A stretch of DNA of 64,000 nt from Thamnaconus septentrionalis (lineage: Eukaryota > Chordata > Actinopteri > Tetraodontiformes > Monacanthidae). The notes under the pieces were generated by a model. It saw only the letters and a list, made by a program, of their open reading frames with translations, did not search any database and was not told where the DNA came from. The position numbers and the translations under genes are program-made. The DNA lies in contig CM020501.1 in assembly GCA_009823395.1 (NCBI GenBank), positions 13,997,861 to 14,061,860 of the forward strand. The letters are read 5' to 3'. Positions within the stretch are counted from its first letter, which is position 1. Every line of letters starts with the position of its first letter. Shown here in pieces: positions 61,266-64,000 of the stretch.

Positions 61266-63230
61266 TGACCGACAGCCCTCCATCAGGTTGACTCTCAGCG
61301 AGGACATATATCTGGTTTTCAAAAAAATGCAAATGAGCCGTCGCTTTTAATCCATCAGTTTTTCCGCCGACGCATTTACTCGACGTTTAACAGAGCAGGG
61401 GGGTTTTACCACCGCTACTCCAAGCCCGATATCGACCGGCCGCTTAACAAAGAGAAGCGGGAGATTACAGCCGACCTCTCCCTTCCCCCCTGTCAACCGC
61501 TCAATCATCCGCCATCAGGAGAAAAGCCGGAGTCAAACATGACAACGGCCGACTCACTGTCAGTCTCGCCGCTGCGGCTGTATGAGGTCCACATCGCAAA
61601 AACACCTCAAGTGGCACAGCGGGAGGCACTGTGTGTCAATGGTTGCAGACAAACACGGTGAAAGCTGATCTTGTGTTCGTCCGACCTGGATGAAATGTCC
61701 TGAAACTCTGCAGCTGAAAAGGCATGTGCCTTTTTTTTTTATTGGAAAGGCACATTTAAACATCCATTAAATATTTATTTTCAAAAGGTTTCCACTCTCT
61801 TGCCTCTCTGGCCAAAGTTTAAATACTTGGCCATTCTACCTGTTAGCCGCCATAGACTTCCATTGTCCCCGTGGGGGGCGAAACGGTGGTCTTGGACTCT
61901 TGAGTGCTACACACGTTTTGCTAACCCCACGGGAGAATCAATAACAGCAGGAGCACAGAGGCAATCGCATAGAGACATACAGTGAACACACAACAGAAAA
62001 ATGGTTAAGCGAGTAGAAGTGAAGATGAGTTATATGTTAACACTCTGTCTCAACATGTCTGTTATGATCCTCAACGACGTGTTTCTTCGTTTCATAAATC
62101 CCAGAGTCAAAACTGCACTTGACTTCTACTCAGACTTGGCAGCGCTACAAAGCAAAGGTGTAGCAAAGCATGCATCTATTCATCTTGTGAAGTTTTATTC
62201 TACGTGTCTATGCCGACATATGCTATGCTCCCGACTCAACCTTTCTTTAATTGTTCTTTCCCTTCTTAGCATTTAGCGTCGCTGACATTTCTTGAAATGT
62301 TTTCTGACTAAATCCATCAGGCCTGAAAACATCCTGTCAAGCAAATATATCTATTGTTTGTTCGTTCTATCCATTATACATATGTATAAAATGATTATAC
62401 CCATCTATCTATATAATTTTCTATCTATTTATCCAACCACGATGTAGTTTGTCCTAATAGAGTTGCCGTAGGACCCCGGACACATTCCGTAGCCCCGGAC
62501 AGATTCTGTACCTACACTGAAATGTTTCACACATTTATCTAATTGCTCCTTGGTGGTGCACCAGGTTTATGGAGGCGTGGCCGACGGCAGCCACAGAGCT
62601 TCCTGAGCTGCAGAGATGGCCGGAGGAGACCCTCCCCTCCGCCCCCCGGTGGGAAGTTCCTGGGGCCATCGCCGCCACAGGGCGCTCACTAATCAGGATT
62701 CACGCCATTTCTTTGTGTGCGTCAACAAATCACTTCTGACTGCATGTGAATGGCCATGGAATGGAAAACAGGAGTAAATATCTAATTGCCTCCCAAAGGC
62801 CCGAAGAAGTAAACGTTCCGCGATTCTGCCTCCTAGGGTTTGGCTTTAGACTCTGGGAAACAATTTTTTAATTGCTATAACACGCCGGCATCTGGGAAGG
62901 CTTTTTCTTTCCTTTCAAGGCAGTCTTGAAAGAAGTGATCATCTTGAGCGCCAGAGGCAAAGTTGCAAATCCATCAAGCATGGAATCAACACCACAGTTA
63001 ATGTCACTGTTTTTCTGGACTTTTTTTTTTTTTTGTATAGCTAATTTATTTCAAGGCCCTGTTGAACTAATAAAAAGTAGTACTTTTCCATCTGAGGATT
63101 AAATGAACCAAACGCTAAAACAAATGTGTCTCTGAAGAGGAATATTGAAATTCAGAAGGCCGTCCTGCCACGAGGTTGAAACGCCGTGTTCCCCCCAGCC
63201 CAACCGGAGCTTTTCCTTGGATAGTTGTAA

Positions 63231-63252
63231 GGATGGATGGATGAATGGATGG
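63231..63252. repeat. (GGAT)n
   Basis: Five GGAT/GAAT units. Confidence 0.9.
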
Positions 63253-64000
63253 GAAAATTCATGTGCGGAATGGAAGAAAAACACTCAAGGTCAGATAGTG
63301 AGCGTCATGTATCCGGAATAGACAGAAGGACCTTGAGTTAAGAAGGAGGAGGTGCTGGTGAGGGAGCTGAGAAGACGCTTTGAAACAATGTTTCAAACAT
63401 ATGTCTGCTGCTACGGATTTTGTTCATGGCAGAAATCACTGATTCGGGCTGGACGCTGACTTGGTCGATAAGAGAGTCGGAGCCCAACTCTCTCCTTTTT
63501 GTCGCGCTTCCTTGTCTTATTAATCTCACTTCGTGTATTTAATCCTCTTATTCGCCGCGACTTTAAGCATCGATGGATTTTTCCGCGTCACGGAAATGGA
63601 AATTCTCCCACCGCTATCGGTTTTAATCCGTGGAACAAATGCACCTTGTTTTACAGGGACGGCGCAAATTGAATTTATCTGGCATCACCAAGTCAAATCC
63701 CTGTGTGCTGCTGTGAGAGGTTGAGCCATGGCATCTGTTCACATAGAAGCTCTGGGTTCCCTGACTGAACTAAAAGTACATATTAAAAAAATCACAAACG
63801 GTAGGTGGTCATGATTAAGCAGAGGGCCTACATTAAGAGGGAACACCTTACAACCACTGCACTCACAGCAAATCCTGCAAGTATAACTTAGTGATTTTTT
63901 AAATGGGGTTGCTAAAGGATCGACATCGCTGGAAATATGGAGGAAACTACTGGCAGACACGTCTCGGCCTCCTTGGCAAACTTTATTCCATACTCCTCTG

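Larger units (their letters stand above)
11409..64000 (-). other. SorCS-like gene, intron 1 (partial, at least 52.6 kb)
   Basis: This sequence lies upstream (on the minus strand) of the exon acceptor. Exon 1 of SORCS genes is GC-rich, encodes the signal peptide and propeptide, and ends in a conserved W-S-G-H-N-S-S stretch. I saw no such stretch on the minus strand, so intron 1 probably fills the rest of the window. SORCS1 and SORCS3 have introns of hundreds of kb in mammals, so this size is not surprising. It holds all the better transposon copies listed here. Confidence 0.65.
58910..64000. other. No gene seen
   Basis: Intronic DNA with an AT-rich block at 59440-59580 and unique GC-richer blocks at 60540-60900, 61360-61560 and 62570-62700. 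The conserved end of SorCS exon 1 was sought on the minus strand and not found. Confidence 0.5.

Noticed and set aside
1..64000. Prokaryotic-style systems (operons, CRISPR arrays, toxin-antitoxin, phage)
   Set aside because: The repeat content, splice-flanked exon and coding density are vertebrate; no regularly spaced repeats or gene clusters exist.

Overview
This window is vertebrate nuclear DNA, almost certainly from a teleost fish and probably a percomorph. Three things point there. It has no dense coding: no open frame is longer than about 175 codons, and the longest ones are simple-sequence artefacts. It is rich in (CA)n, (CT)n, (ATCT)n and (ATT)n microsatellites and homopolymers. Its interspersed repeats are of fish type: a tRNA-derived SINE with a (GAAT)n tail, a TTAA-flanked MITE whose ends read AGGTCCAGTGTGTAAAATTT, a Tc1-like MITE, and L2- and RTE-like LINE scraps.

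The one confident piece of protein-coding sequence is a 68-bp exon on the minus strand at 11341-11408. It has a consensus acceptor (a pyrimidine tract ending CGCAG) and donor (GTGAGT). It encodes a peptide containing LTKLYDFHIGSVTESTLWR. This matches, with only a few substitutions, the segment at the start of the VPS10 domain of the SorCS receptors, and is closest to SORCS3 as I remember that protein. It corresponds to exon 2 of the SORCS1/SORCS3 genes. The gene therefore runs right to left: 11409-64000 would be part of a very large intron 1 (at least 52.6 kb) and 1-11340 part of intron 2 (at least 11.3 kb). I found no other SorCS exon in the window. Giant early introns are characteristic of this family.

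Layout. 1-11340 (intron 2): simple repeats, a LINE 3'-tail fragment near 1.53 kb, a run of TGACG half-sites at 1.15 kb, a CTCF-like motif at 5.65 kb and a long (GT)n at 6.6 kb. 11341-11408: the exon. 12.4-13.4 kb: a CpG-rich segment with a strong G-quadruplex motif, (CT)n tracts and a 5'-truncated SINE set between ATT arrays. 16-17.3 kb: a ~500-bp pyrimidine-rich tract with an i-motif/G4 core, then an old SINE copy and an antisense reverse-transcriptase scrap. 17.5-18.3 kb: two plus-strand segments with good splice sites, which could be an antisense transcript. 23.8-24.2 and 43.0-43.3 kb: two copies of one MITE in opposite orientation. 26.9-27.1 kb: an L2-like RT fragment and a possible RNase H scrap. 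35.1-35.9 kb: RTE-like and LINE-tail fragments. 39.5-40 kb: a G4, a CTCF-like motif and a (TTC)15 tract. 51.0-51.4 kb: a full-length SINE with a 13-14 bp target-site duplication and intact pol III boxes. 54.0-54.4 kb: the Tc1-like MITE. 58.5 kb: (TATC)16.

I saw no multi-gene functional system such as an operon, CRISPR array or biosynthetic cluster. The biology here is one exon of a neuronal sorting receptor in a very large intronic landscape that probably holds regulatory elements, plus a layered record of transposon insertions. Conserved non-coding elements are expected in such introns, but they cannot be proven from a single sequence.
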